From the NCBI GenBank assembly GCA_024036415.1, contig JAMWET010001671.1, positions 1 to 64,000 of the forward strand: a stretch of DNA of 64,000 nt, read 5' to 3'. The stretch is from Prochilodus magdalenae. Taxonomy: Eukaryota; Chordata; Actinopteri; Characiformes; Prochilodontidae. The notes beneath the pieces are model-generated. The model had not been told where the DNA came from. It worked only from the letters and a program-made list of their open reading frames with translations, and made no database searches. Shown here piece after piece: positions 49,387 to 62,734 of the stretch. Both the position numbers and the translations under genes were made by a program. Each line of letters starts with the position of its first letter. Position 1 is the first letter of the stretch.

Positions 49387-49910
49387 AGAACAACAACCTA
49401 GTGACCAATCAGAGTCAGGAGGAGGTCTCAGAACAAACCCGGACCAATCAGAGTCAGGGGAATTTCTCAGAACAAACCCGGACCAATCAGAGTCAGGAGG
49501 AGGACTCCAAACAAATCAGGACCAATCAGAGTCAGGGGAATTTCTCAGAACAAACCAGGACCAATCAGAGTCAGAAGGAGGTCTCAGAACAACGCCCTAG
49601 TGAACTTCACTGGTAGGTTTCAGTGATGTTATTTCATGGATATTTCTTTCTATTAGTTTAAACTAATTAATCCAGTGACTCATTTATAACTAGTATATTC
49701 TCCAGAAGGAGGTCTCAGAACAACCCAGGACCAATCAGAGTCAGGGGGAGGTCTCAGAACAAACCAGGACCAATCAGAGTCAGGGGGAGGTCTCAGAACA
49801 AACCAGGACCAATCAGAGTCAGGGGGAGGTCTCAGAACAAACCAGGACCAATCAGAGTCAGGGGGAGGTCTCAGAACAGACCAGGACCAATCAGTAAAGG
49901 AGGTCTGCTC
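49387..49910 (+). repeat. 39-bp minisatellite in two blocks, ten units each with a CCAATCAG box
   Basis: Unit CCAATCAGAGTCAGGGGGAG then GTCTCAGAACAAACCAGGA. CCAATCAG occurs at 49405, 49444, 49483, 49522 and 49561, then 49731, 49770, 49809, 49848 and 49887. Spacing is exactly 39 bp within each block. About 110 bp of unrelated sequence (49610-49705) separates the blocks. Diverged half-units lie at 50288-50370. Confidence 0.95.
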
Positions 49911-52900
49911 CCTAGAACACCAACTCCAGCGACCTTCAGGGGCAGCAGTCTACAGAAGTTGATGTAGTGCTCTGACAGAACAACCCAGGCTCTAAACCAA
50001 GGTACCTGAGTCGAGGGTCGGCAAAAGCATCTACCGAGTCGAAATTCAACATGAAAAGCCCAACTTCCAGCTCGTCATGGGGGAGTGTGTCGTCGTTTAT
50101 ATTCGGACATCATAAACTCTCACTTTGTCTGTACCAATACATGAGTTTCGGGTTGTGTTTTAGGGCTCTTAAGAACACACCTCATAGGTTAAAACTATCA
50201 ATTCAGGGTGGATGTTCTCAGTATGCGATTACTGCAGTCTGTCATCTGAAGCGAGAAGTCATGAGGAGTTTCTCGGGTGAACTAAGCCGGACCAATTCAA
50301 GTGCGGTAGGTGGGTATGGTCTCTGAACAACAATGTACCTATCAGGATCAGGGGGAGGTACTCTCAGGACAACACACCAGTGTACTCAATCAGAGCCTCT
50401 CTCACTCTCTCCCGTCTCCTTCCTTCATCGCTCTCTCACTCTCACATCTCTCTCTCTCTCCTCTCCCTCTCTCCTCTCAGTCTTTCACAGCTCTCCTCTC
50501 CTAAGTACTGCTGACCTCATTAGCTTCCCTCTAGTATGAAGGTTCAGGGGTACTATCTCATAACACACGTCTAGTGATACCTCCTGACCCTTCATTTACC
50601 TGACTCTCTCTTCTTTGTACAATAACGTAAACACATCCTGCGGAAAAACGGTTTCCATTCGTTTCGAACGGCCTGAGCTTTCACTCGCTCTGTGATTCCT
50701 GTGTTGTAGCACTGTGACATCATTTGGCGTGCTCGCATGAGCGATGGAGTTGAGTCAGGGAGGAGATCCGAATGAAGTATCGCTAGGTAGCCACTAGAAC
50801 CCATTGTTAAGCCCCTTACCTCCCACTGTGTTGGTTATTGTAAGGGGTTTTTGAAATCACAGCTTCCCTCCATGCCTGTACTGAACACTGGTGCGTCTCC
50901 TGAGACGGTGGAATCCACCCGTCTTGCTCTCCACTGAGTCTAACAAGCAGCCCGGCCGTTTAAAGGGCGCTGGGATTCGCACCTCCATCCCCGCACTCCT
51001 CGGTTTTCTGTTACGCGCGTAGGTGCTCTGGTCCCTGATTGAATAACTTGGACGGGAGAAGCGGTTTGTGGTGTTGCGAAAGACTGACCTTCACAAATGA
51101 TTCAGTTGGCCGGTGTGATGGATTTTTTCTGCGGCTCTGCCGTGTGATCGCTCCATGTTTGGGCAGCCTGAAAGAGGAGCGGCAGTCTCGGAGCACAGAG
51201 TCATCAACACTGGAGTGAGAGCGTGCGTCACACAACAAGCCCAGACTGATAGCCCTTGTGGCCGCACACTCATGCACACCAACACTGTACAGCCTCTCGT
51301 GCAACAGCCCAATAGCCCTACGATCTCAAATAACATGGAGGCGCGGGCTCTACGCAGTCGCTCGTCCCGAGTGCTCTGGGCATACAACAGGTTTGCTCAG
51401 GCATGATCTCGGAGTTGTCAAACAAACGCTCTCCTCTGATACTGCAGGGAGATCCGCCGTGAAGCCCCTGGTTCTGCAAGGTCTCTACACGCAATGTTCA
51501 CCATTCATAGGAAGCTGTTTAAGGCTGCACGCAAAATGCGTTCTCTTCTCCATTGCAGTTTCCTATCTACGACGCAATACACACATCCTACTAACCATTC
51601 ACAACCTGACATGTGCCTCATATTACACCGTGCCTATCCAAGGCAGGCTCAAGTACCACCATGAAGACAAACTCTTAAGGACTGCTGTGGAGATGGCAGC
51701 TCTGATTCTCCAACCTGCTAGTTTTAACTCCCTGTTCGTGAATATCTGAGCCTCCATAGTGCTGAACTACGCCGAGTACTGTTTATGGTTGGCCCACAAG
51801 GTCGAGTTTTTAGCTGGTATCTTTAATTTCCTCCGTATATTCTCCAACTCCTAGTCGCTGTGGTCCAGTCGGACTGCGGTGCCTGGCAACTGACACATAT
51901 ACGGTACCTTACTCCTCTCTCTCTCGGGATGACCTATTTTAAACTGTTTCACAGCACCTTGCAGATTCATCTCCCTCACTACTAGGGTCTTTGACAGACG
52001 CTCCAAATGCAGTCATCCCTTTAGCCAATCATTAACTCTAATTTTGGCCCATTTTCCACACATCGAATGAAGACATTCACTCGCCAAGCAACATCGTGTG
52101 TCCAACTGGCTCACGTGCAGGGGCTGACACCGCCCGATCCGTTCGCTTGTGTTCGTCTGCTAATGGTGCATCGGCCAAAACATTGTCTACGTGCGTGCCC
52201 AACTACCATTTACGTGGACTTGCTAAACGTGCAGGACTTAACTTTCTCTCAGAACTTGCATTCCATTCTACAGGACTCCCACACTTCACCCTATTGTTCG
52301 CACCACCAGATGCGTGGCCAAGTTGACCGCCGAAGGGCCCTCACCTCGGACTGGAAGACGCCGAGCATACATGAGCATATTTAATAGCGCCACCCGTCAC
52401 GACAGAGGTGTCCGTATCATCCTGGCGAGGCTAGCAAAGCTGATCGTCGGCAACACCACTGCGTCATCTTGTCCAAACTCTACTGCGTAGGCCTGAAGTT
52501 ACTGCACCAAATGTCCGTTCTCTGAAAAACAACGCTGGACGAACTGAGTAGTTTCGACAAGTAATTGTCATTAAACCCCCAGGGGTTTGCAATAAAACTT
52601 GCTATAGTGTTTTAAGCCATGCGTTGTTCACGTGTTTTCCGGGTTGTCACTGGGCTTCAACACTGTGAAAGCAGCACGCACAATACCACTTGATACTTCA
52701 CGCACCTATATATATTTAGTGGCTTTTTCTTGTCATATATGTAAATATAATCTTTGTCAGATAACCCCTGTTAGTCAAGGGTATATTTAACTCCTTTATT
52801 GTGTTTATAATTCATTGAACTAATAAAGTGGAATTGAATTGAAGTATCGTTGATTGTCAAATTCTTCACATATTGTGTCATACTTAAGACTGTGAATATG

Positions 52901-54379
52901 TTCCAATGTCTATATAACACCACTAGGTCACTTTTGTGTGTCAGTTTGTTTCATTGGTCTTAAGTATCAATCAAGATGTCCATTATAGGGTCCATTAGTC
53001 ATTGTGACATCTTTGCTACTTTAGGCACTAGCGGCTAACCTCGCACGATGTTCATGACCTCGTAACCCATGCTAGAAATTATTTGCGACAATGGGTATAA
53101 TTAATTCCCGCCTGACTCACGGATGTCATCCATTGCGTAATGAAGCATGGTGCCACCACCTCTGCCTGTGGTTACCTCGTTTGAGTCCAGAGAAGACTTT
53201 ACCCCATAGTTAAGTTGTTGTTCTATTAAGAATCACTACTAACACAAATTTGTGAACCCTTAATAGAACTGCGAGAGGAAGAATGTACATAAATTTTCAA
53301 GTCCTTTACACAACAACAGCCAGATGAATGTAAGAACACAGTTTGTGAGATTCTTGGCCCTGGCTCTTATGTTTCGCTAGCTATTGACCACCATAGCTTA
53401 TAACTTTTCCAGCATTTGCCACGTTAGCACACAGAGGCAGTATCACACGCAATACGGAGCACGTTTGTGCAAATTGCTCTGGATAGGAACAGTCTATTGT
53501 AGGCTGGGCTTATAGGGTGTTTCCTACTACGAACCCACATCTTTATGTCCCTGTTAGCTGTTTCTATGCTGCTTAGCTAAAGTGAAGATATAGCAGCCTT
53601 CCTTAGCGCTGTATTGTTAGCTAGCTGGTTGCCTAATCACTTAGCTACCCCATTAAACACCAAGGTATGTGGGTAGCGTTAGCCTAACGAAACACCCCGA
53701 TTAGTCAAACCCAGCAGACTTATAAGATGGCACAAATAGTGTACATAGTGCCGTGTTACCAGACGGTGTTAACGTTAGCTAAGTTAGCTAGCTAGCTAAC
53801 ATTAGAGCCCAAACTGTGTTGTTCTTCAATGTAACTCAGCGGATCACCTGCAGACACCCCATCTTCTCATTCTGACCACAAGGAAAGATCTAGAACGATA
53901 ACTGCTTAGTTTTTGGAACCTCAGTCAGTAGGGAAACTGAACTGGACGTTGAACGGTTGGAAGTAAGCTCCACGGTTTTTTTTTGGTACAACGCTCGCAG
54001 CGGTATATCAGATTAGAGCCTCATAATATTGTGAAAACAGCTTCTTAGCATGTTTTTACTTTAAAAAGCAGTCCGTATTTTTCCAGTAGATGGAGCCATA
54101 TTACATCTGATGTGATACATCTGTGTAGTATGACTCCAGTTTAGGTCAACAACGGGTTCGGAATATGATACTGAACCAGCCAGTGCTCAGCAGAATGGTG
54201 TAGTTACTGTGGAAACAATAGGTACTGTTACAGCCAGCTTGTGTTGTCAAAAATACTGAATGGATGCAGCACTGATAAGATACAGCAAACAGCATTCCAT
54301 AATCCATAATTCCAGATAAGATCACTGGACAAAAAATCAGTCCCCTTGTGAGTTTAAGGTGGTAGTACCTCCAGGCTCC
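49911..54379. other. Intronic non-coding; CT-rich patch at 50395-50510
   Basis: The CT patch follows a diverged 39-bp unit. TAGCTAGCTAGCTAAC near 53787 is a simple palindromic run. AATAAAGTGGAATTGAATTG at 52823 resembles a retroposon tail. No exon was recognised in frames of up to 163 codons. Confidence 0.4.
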
Positions 54380-54865
54380 TGCAGATGGCGCTGCACGAGG
54401 ATGATGGGGCTATGAATACCTGTGGGGTGTGAGTGACGGGATCCATAGATTGGGAAGAGGTGCTACAGTGCAGGGAGTGTCTCGTTCCATGTGTGGAAAA
54501 TGGCTCCAGAGCAGATGTTAATGATTGGCTAAAAGGAGGGACTGCATGTGGGCGTGGCCAAAGACCATAGTGTGAAGGAAGTAGCTGAATCTGCAGGTGT
54601 GTGGAAGCGTACGGTCATACGGGTCTACCAGCAGTGGATACAATCCCAGTCTACAGGGAATTCTCCTCGGAATTGTGCCAGGGAAGACATCCACCAAATC
54701 TGGACCACCTGACCAGTTCTTTGATGTGAAGGTGTCTGAACACTGATGTGGCTACATCCAGAACCTCGTCCAGTACATGCCCGATCCAAAGGGGCCTATC
54801 CCAGCGGTACCAAACCGTTGTAGAGGCTGGTCACATAGATGGGATGACTGAAGTACTTCCTGACT
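54380..54865 (+). mobile_element. Tc1-like transposon relic, second family, N-terminal HTH joined to C-terminal remnant
   Basis: The plus-strand frame at about 54558-54710 reads HSVKEVAESAGVWKRTVIRV then YQQW and NSPRNCARED, the first helix-turn-helix of a Tc1 transposase. Directly after it comes GGGAAGACATCCACCAAATC...GATGTGGCTACATCC. This is the same nucleotide stretch as in the C-terminal fragment at 56.6 kb (minus). The DDE core between them is absent, so this is an internal-deletion derivative with stops. Confidence 0.65.
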
Positions 54866-55920
54866 CTTGATTCTGGAACACATGGGCTATGAGACGGCAG
54901 TGCTCAGCGTTCCGCCTCTCCGGCGTTCCCTCCGAAACCAGGCAGTGATTAAAGTGATCTATTGAGATTAATCAGGTACCGTTAGCGCCTCTTTAATCAA
55001 TCAGCTACATCACATTACCGTCTCGGACATGTTACTCAAACGCCCCGTCACCATTACTTGTTTTCCCTTCGACCCAATTAAATTTCTGGAAATCGGATCA
55101 GTCATAATTCCATTTACTGTGGCAAAATAGGATTAACTGATCTACAATCTGCCTTTCAGCCGCAGCCATAAAAGACCTCGCCCTGACCACGGCCGCCACG
55201 TCCTCATCCAGCCCGACCCACGCCGCCCAGCACAGCCTTCTAATCAGCATGGCTCCGAATAAAGTTATGGCATTCAGTTTTCCTAAATTTCCATGCTTAG
55301 TTATATCAGCGCTGGCGTGTCTATAGATCCCCGGTGGAAAACACCTGTACGCCGACGTTCGGATTCAAAGTCCTCATTCAGACAAAAACAACTAAGTAGC
55401 AGATAAACGGGGAGTCGGTCGTCCTGCACGCCTCCGAAGACTTTAGGCGATCAGTAAGACTCTAGAACTCTCTGGACAGAAAGGAGGCAGTCAGGAGCAG
55501 AGCCCTGGAAGATCCGGAAAGTTTAGTTTCCAAATTATTAGTAAAATTAGTAAAGAAAATTTTAAACCAAATCTGGAGATTGATAGTTACAGTACACGTC
55601 GTTTACTGGCTTCCTGCTCTCAGAACTCTTTACATTATTTTGTATAAAATGTCTGAAATATTTAAATTAGAATCTATTTTATTCCTGAGATCACAATTTT
55701 AAAAAATGGAATATTCAAATTGCATTTTATTTACAGGCTGTTTTATTAAAACCGTGTCTGATATGGGGAATGTAAACAAAATATCAGAGGTAGTAAATGA
55801 GCCTGTAGATGAGCCAGGCAGCCAATCAGAGGCGGCCAAATAACTATATGCTGTGACATCACAACCACAGCTAACTGAGGAAGGAGATGCTACGGACCAC
55901 ATAACTCAATTCAAGGTGGA
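54866..55920. other. Intronic; homeodomain-site-rich segment 54940-55160
   Basis: Several ATTAA/TAATC motifs; no gene. See findings. Confidence 0.4.
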
Positions 55921-56393
<473 letters not shown>

Positions 56394-56945
56394 GCTGAGA
56401 GGAGTTCCAGTGTGGATGGAGGAACAGGTGATGGAGGATGGGTGGATGGATTAGAGCACAGACTTGTAGAGTCTAATGGCTGCAGGGAAAGCAACACTAT
56501 ATGTACTGCTTCCACTTCCAACACCACCACCGCTAAGTCCGGGATTAGGTACGGTGGGAGGTGAGGTATAGTTGAGGCATCGGCTAAGAAGCTGTTGAGT
56601 GTCTGGATGTAGCCACGTCAGTGTCCAGACACTCTGGAATTGGTCAGTCGGTCCAGATTTGGTGGATGCCTTCCCTGGCATTTCACTGGTTGTTCCAGGT
56701 AGTTCCCGCAGATTTCCCAGAGGATTCCAATATGGGGAGTTTGCGGTGCCAGTCCAGATGTGTGAATGCTCCTGAATGTTCATTATGCCAGTCAGTCATA
56801 ATTGCATCCATGTGAAAACGGGAATTGTCATCTTGGAATACCGGGTTAGGAATGTTATGTTCCGAGTTGTCTAGGAGCTCACTGTCGCATATGGAGTTCA
56901 AAAATACTGTCACCCCACCCCAAACATCACAGAGGGGCTCTGAAG
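56394..56945 (-). mobile_element. Tc1-like transposase C-terminal relic, second family
   Basis: On the minus strand: GGVTVFLNS, then VFQDDNSRFHMDAIMTDW (second catalytic Asp block, usually FQxDNARPH), HSGAFTHLDW and, after a frameshift, the remnant of the SPDLNPIENLW box (NPLGNLRELP) and LHPDTQQLLSRC. A frameshift and substitutions show it is dead. The coding relic spans about 56590-56945; the rest to 56394 is its 3' side. Confidence 0.8.
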
Positions 56946-57717
56946 CTTTGGGAAACCGGATTTGGGCCGGATTTTGGGATTAAGCTTCCGGTTTTATTGA
57001 GCAGGGTGGAGCTTATAAAGTCTAGATCACCCTACTTTCTGAAGAAGCCAAAGCTAAAGCAGAGCGACTCCCTGTCCCGGTTCTGTTGTTCTCCGACGTG
57101 AAACATTGATCTTGAGGGCTGTAAACCAGAGCCTAATCAGACCGTGCCACCTCAGGTACTTAATTAAAGCACTTTGACCAAAGTCTCATTAAGATCTGTT
57201 CATCCACTACCGCACGGTTCCTCACCCAGACAAAGGCTTGATTAAATCCAGGGGAAACAAGTGAGCCGGAGTTTCACCCGGCAGATTGAGACGACAGATC
57301 CGAGGTGACCGGAGGTGACGGTCCCGTGATGCAAACGAGATTCCTTCTGAAGATTACCGTTAATCTGGAAACGGACTCGTCTTCATCGAGACAGAGGGAA
57401 GGCCGGAGTCGTCTGTCAGGGACTGTGTAAACAGGAAGCGCTTCACTCTGGATCAGCTGAAAATCCTGAGGCGGTGGATCTGAACCGGACGTCTGAGATA
57501 CCACCTCAGCTTCAGAGAGATTAACTAGAGTGTGTGCTGGTTCTCCTGCATATTTCATAAACCCACAGACAGAAACCGTCTCGGGCTCGCTTCATACCTG
57601 AGGAGAGAGCTACTCAATCAGAACCGGAAAAATCCTCCACAGAGATCCACAGACCGGTTCTGACTGTATACCAAACAGCTCGCTAGCTCACGCCATAGAA
57701 ACACTGACCTGGCATGA
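56946..57717. other. Intronic; unrecognised 94-codon minus-strand open frame at 57274-57558
   Basis: Non-repetitive, but without a domain or splice pattern I recognise; probably chance. Confidence 0.4.
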
Positions 57718-58618
57718 CAACTCACTGGCCACTTTATTGGAAACACCACCCTGTGCTTCCACTCACTGGCCACTTTATTAGAAACACCACCCTTGTGCTT
57801 CCACTCACTGGCCACTTTATTAGAAACACAACCTTGTGCTTCCACTCACTGGCCACTTTATTAGAAACACCACCCTTGTGCTTCCACTCACTGGCCACTT
57901 TATTAGAAACACCTGCCTTGTGCTTCCACTCACTGGCCACTTTATTGGAAACACCTGCCTTGTGCTTCCACTCACTGGCCACTTTATTGGAAACACCTGC
58001 CTTGTGCTTCCACTCACTGGCCACTTTATTAGAAACACCACCTTGTGCTTTCACTCACTGGCCACTTTATTAGAAACACCACCCTGTGCTTCCACTCACT
58101 GGCCACTTTATTAGAAACACCACCCTGTGCTTCCACTCACTGGCCACTTTATTAGAAACACCTGCCCTGCACGTCCCCCCACTGGCCACTTTATTAGAAA
58201 CACCACCCTGTGCTTCCACTCACTGGCCACTTTATTAGAAACACCATCCTTGTGCTTCCACTCACTGGCCACTTTATTAGAAACACCACCCTGTGCTTTC
58301 ACTCACTGGCCACTTTATTAGAAACACCCACCTTTGCTTCCACTCACTGGCCACTTTATTAGAAACCCCCACCACTGTGCTTCCACTAACTGGCCACTTT
58401 ATTAGAAACACCACCCTGTGCTTCCACTCACTGGCCACTTTATTAGAAACACCACCCTGTGCTTCCACTCACTGGCCACTTTATTAGAAACACCACCCTG
58501 TGCTTCCACTCACTGGCCACTTTATTAGAAACACCTGCCTTGTGCTTCCACTAACTGGCCACTTCATTAGAAACACCACCCTGTGCTTCCACTCACTGGC
58601 CACTTTATTGGAAACGCC
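57718..58618 (+). repeat. 41-42-bp minisatellite of Tc1-end-like unit, about 22 copies
   Basis: Unit CACTGGCCACTTTATTAGAA then ACACCACCCTGTGCTTCCACT. Same core as the arrays at 27.84 kb (same strand) and 63.03 kb (opposite strand). Stop-free frames are artefacts. Confidence 0.97.
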
Positions 58619-58912
58619 TATTGTGTACTAAGTGTACTACCATCTACTGCAGTGCAGCTGTTACCCTTACATCGCTCATCACTGACCGGGCTCTGGCCGC
58701 AGGGCCGCTGTGGTCCAGGTATCCGGCTCTGGACCATTTTCAGCACATTAGCCACTTCCCGGTACTCAGCCAGGAGCAGCTCTGTGGTCAGAAACCGACC
58801 GTTAATGATGGTCTACAACGTAGCTGACACCAGCCGCGCATCCACAGAGCTACCGTCTCCAACTGTGTACCAGCGAGAGAGGGGTTTCTGATAAAGTGGC
58901 CAGGAGAGTGGC
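58619..58912 (+). mobile_element. Non-autonomous element body flanked by CCACTTTATT ends
   Basis: The body lies between the last array unit (GGCCACTTTATTGGAAACGCC) and an inverted end GGTTTCTGATAAAGTGGCC (58879-58900). It contains AGCTCTGTGGTCAGAAACCG (58766). The related sequence at 62735-63030 lies in the other orientation. No protein encoded. Confidence 0.65.
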
Positions 58913-59048
58913 TATGCAGGGCGTTGTCACTGACTCAGCCACTCCTCCACCGCCTGAGCAGGCCAGACTCTTCTCCCCCATGGATCCCAAAGCCAATTCC
59001 ACGTCTCACAGAGGCTCTAACTGGCATGAATTAGCCTTGAACAAGGAG
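58913..59048. other. Short non-coding gap
   Basis: Nothing recognised. Confidence 0.4.
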
Positions 59049-59179
59049 AGGGCCTCTCTCCTTCTCTCCCTCTCTCCCTCTCTCCCTCTCTCCTTCTCTC
59101 CCTCTCTCCCTCTCTCCCTCTCTCCTTCTCTCCCTTCACGAATCTCTCTCTACTCTCTCTCTCTCACGTCTCTCATCTC

Positions 59180-59220
<41 letters not shown>

Positions 59221-59361
59221 CTCTCCTCTCCCTCTCTCACGTCTCTCCTCCTATCTCTTCTCTCTCTCTCTCGTCCCTCTCTCTTGCTCTCCCGTCTCTC
59301 TCTCTCTCTCCCTCTCTCTCTCTCTCTCTATCTCTACTCTCTCTATACTCTATCTCTCTAT

Positions 59362-59406
<45 letters not shown>

Positions 59407-59578
59407 CTCTCTCTCCCTCTCTCTCTCTCCTCCTCTCTCTCTCTCTCTCCTCGATCTCTCTCTTCTCACCTCTCTCTCTCTCTCTCTCTCACTCCCTCTC
59501 CCTCCTCTCCTCTCTCTCTCACTCTCTCTCTCTCTCTCTCTCTCTCCCTCCCTCTCCCTCCCTCTCTCGCTCTCTCTG

Positions 59579-59618
<40 letters not shown>

Positions 59619-59698
59619 CCCCCCCCTCTCTCTCCCTCCCTCTCTCTCTCTCTCTCTGCCTCTCTCTCCCTCTCTCCCTCTCTCTCTCTCTCGTCTTT
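59049..59698 (+). repeat. CT-rich simple repeat, about 650 bp
   Basis: (CT)n and (CCCTCT)n runs with a C8-9 tract near 59617. Ser/Leu frames are artefacts. Confidence 0.97.
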
Positions 59699-60483
59699 GG
59701 TTTTGTCTTTTCCCCCCCAGTCTTCTCAGCTTCACATTAAAGGACTAGAGGAAAGCCCACTCGAGTCGGCAGCGCCCTGTAATGGTCTGGCAGACTCCTG
59801 ATGTCTGCTGCGAATATTAGTACAGACTTTTTAATCAAGGACCACTCAGGCCACCGCCCAAAAACTAAGAAGTATGTGCACCACCACATCTGGCCCTCCA
59901 CCTGCTCGCCGTGCGTGGCCCTTAATGAAATGTCTGGCTTTCTGATCCATTAGCCCAAATCTCCACACGGTTAGGGGTTCATATGTCCTGTATATTGGCT
60001 GACACGCTTCTCCACAGCTGAGGGCCCGCCTGCCGTGCTTTATGCTGACGCTCGTTAGGTGCCGCCGACGCTCTCCGGAACGGTCTCAGCTGCTCGGGGA
60101 GTCCCAGAGCAGCCCTCTCCGCAGTGTAAAGGCTAAGGATAATGACGGGGATGAGGTTACGGGGAGTACGGTGTACAGTAATAAGGTTACAGGAGGGATT
60201 TACCACTATCATCCCACAATCAATAAGAACACACGTCGCTCAGCAGCGTAACAGCTACTAATACGCTTCTTAGAAATGTAATACCAGCCCTGGCTTTACT
60301 CCAAACACCACCACAGGGTAATTACTAACACCCACCTCCACCTGGGCACGTCTAACAAGCTCGTGTTCGGCTCCACAGGAGGCCCAGCTCAGCGCACTGA
60401 CTCAGGGAGATTAAACCTCACAGCAAACTGATATAACAGCAAACAGAGAAGAAAGCTCAGAACGACAGGCATCATCCACACAC
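59699..60483. other. Intronic non-coding, nothing recognised
   Basis: No feature recognised. Confidence 0.4.
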
Positions 60484-61232
60484 CAGCTACACCCAGAAGG
60501 AGGTGTGGGAGTGCAGGTGTGTTGGGAAGGAGGATAAAGGGGACCAGGATCAATAACTGATGATAAGTTTAGACTGATATGATCAATATTTATTGAGCTA
60601 CACATACAGAAGTCTGTCTCTCGGTATGGCGTCAGGCCGCCGTGTTTGCTAACCCAACACGCCAGACGTCTCGGTATGGAGCTGTAGAGGTTCCTGATGG
60701 AGTCCTGTGATAATCCATCCCATGCAGCTTGAACATCCTCACACAGTTCCTGCAGATGGTGCGGTAGGGGTGGAGGTGGAGGGACACCAGGTCTTCTGGA
60801 CGTGTGACTACAAACCGTTCATCTCGGTGCTGACCACGGTGCCTCCACACACGGATTCGTTGGGCGTCTCCACCAAGACTAAAGCGGGACTCGTCACTGA
60901 AGATGACCCGCTGCCATTCTGAGTCACTCCATGACAGTCTGGTACGACACCACTGCAGTCTTTGGTGACGGTGACGTGGTGTTAAGGACAGTCGTGGTAA
61001 CGGTCTGTGTGCATGTAGTCCTGCGTGGTGCAGCCGTCTGCCGATGGTGCTGCACTAACAGGAGGACTGATGGAGGACACCACTGCTCGCTGGATGTCTG
61101 TAATGGTGGTGTTGGGTCAGTCAGGTACAGAGATAAGACCCGTCCCTACTGACGTCACATGTGCGGTCGAGTGTGGAACCTGAATCATTAGCATGTCTCA
61201 GTCCATTATTTTTATTTTTTGTGCAGCTGTTC
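60484..61232 (-). mobile_element. Internally deleted Tc1-like transposon, copy E
   Basis: Terminus CAGCTACACCCAGAAGGAGG at 60484 and GTGCAGCTGTTCTT at 61221, the latter reached through a T-rich insertion or replacement at 61200-61220. On the minus strand an open frame runs STIGRRLHHAGLHAHRP, QWCRTRLSWSD, VIFSDESRFSL, RIRVWRHRGQHRDERFVV. The shared deletion then leads to SIRNLYSSIPRRL. It is the best-preserved coding copy, yet lacks the second and third catalytic residues. Confidence 0.87.
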
Positions 61233-61645
61233 TTTTGCAATGAATCCTTCAATCAACCAATCAGTGAAGTCAGTCAGTAATCAGAGCTGCTTTGTACACA
61301 GCCAGGTGTTGTCTGGAGACACGGAGACACCGGTACACCCAGCCCAGTACAGTCAGGCAGAGAGAGAGCAGCTCCCAGTTTGTTAATGGGGAGAGTTTCC
61401 TGGTTCTTCCTTTATCTCCCTGCTGGGCGAACAAGCGGCGCCTGTGTGATATGGGTCGTTTGAAGCCTGCTGGGGATGAACGGTTGCCGTGCTCTGTTGG
61501 TGCTGAGAGGAGGTTTGAAGTTCAGTCTGTTTTTAGTCTACACTGAAAATTTTCGTTTACCTCTCGTCTCAGTGAGGCGCAGCGAATTTTTTCGTATTTA
61601 TTTGCGATTTTTGTGTATTCATTTTATTGCAAGTGAATTAAAAAT
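61233..61645. other. Intronic non-coding, nothing recognised
   Basis: No feature recognised. Confidence 0.4.
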
Positions 61646-62102
61646 TATTGTGTGGTAACAAAAAAAAATATTGCCAGGAGACGCAAAATTATAGCAAGGG
61701 AATTCAAAGCTTTTGCGAGGGATTGCAAAAATATTTGCAAGGGAACACGAAATATTTGCAACAGCAAAATTATTGTGAGGGAGCACAAAACAAATGTTAA
61801 ATGCAAAATTGTTGTGAGGGAACAGAATTATTGGAACCTATTGCAAATTTGTAACAAGGGAAAACAAAATTACGGCAAGGGAACAAAATTATTGTGAGAG
61901 AATTACAAATTGTTGCGAGAGAACGCAAAAATATTTGCGAGGGAATACAAAATAAAAAATTTGCAAGCGACGACAAAATATTTGTGGGGGAACAGAATTA
62001 TTGGAACCTTTAACAAATTTAGGGAACAAAATTATTGTGAGAGAATTAAAAATTGTTGCGAGGGAATACAAAATTTTTGCAAGGGAACAGGAACGTGAAG
62101 AC
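61646..62102 (+). repeat. AT-rich ~22-bp degenerate array with 170-bp higher-order unit
   Basis: GCAAGGGAACACAAAATATT-like units recur. GGAACAGAATTATTGGAACC occurs at 61819 and 61989, 170 bp apart, showing block duplication. Confidence 0.85.
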
Positions 62103-62734
62103 ATTAACTTTTGTTTTTTATCCACAGGTTTTTAGAACCCATCTGTAGAACCTACATAGATACCATGGAAAACCATTCCGACTGGACAATTCCCCGCAGG
62201 GCTTTTGAGCCGTTTAGGCGCGGTGCTTCTGTATAGAGCTTAAACATGAGAAGTGTGACGATCCTACCCCACAGAAATGACCTGTACATGTAATTTTACA
62301 TTCCCAGAAATCCTTAGGAGTTCTCTAAAGGCCTAGACACTCTTGAGGGTTCCCCACTGATGAGGTAGTGGGCTCACACTGTAGCGTCATTGTTCCGTCT
62401 GAGCCACTGAGGAACCGAGAGCCATTTTCTCCAGTGAAATGAAACTCAGGAAAAATAAGAGGAGTGTTTGGAATTTGAGCTAATGAAGGTAAAGGCTGGG
62501 AGAGGCTAGCAGAGAGGGATTCGGGCTATGATTAGCAAACCACATGTGGCTAAATAAGCAGGCTAATAAATGATTAGCGCATTAGCGGCTGTGGAAGGTA
62601 ATGAACTGCCGGGGGAGGGAACCCAGCACCAGTAGAGCAGAAAAGAGGTATGGGAAGGGCAGATGGAGGGAGAGAGGAGGGAGGAGAGCGAGGTCGTGTT
62701 TGAGCTACATGCCTTAAACTGGGCTTGGAGCTCA
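62103..62734. other. Intronic; TTAGC/GCTAAT-rich stretch 62475-62600
   Basis: Several TAATGA/ATTAGC motifs; no gene. Confidence 0.4.

Noticed and set aside
53730..53830. Regulatory palindrome TAGCTAGCTAGC
   Set aside because: A simple TAGC run common in fish DNA (also near 26910); no further structure supports a site.
57274..57558. 94-codon minus-strand frame as an extra exon of the AGBL1-like gene
   Set aside because: It reads open, but the peptide does not resemble CCP proteins, and the flanking exons already join directly in phase.
59049..59801. Ser/Leu-rich 301-codon protein
   Set aside because: Pure CT simple repeat translated.
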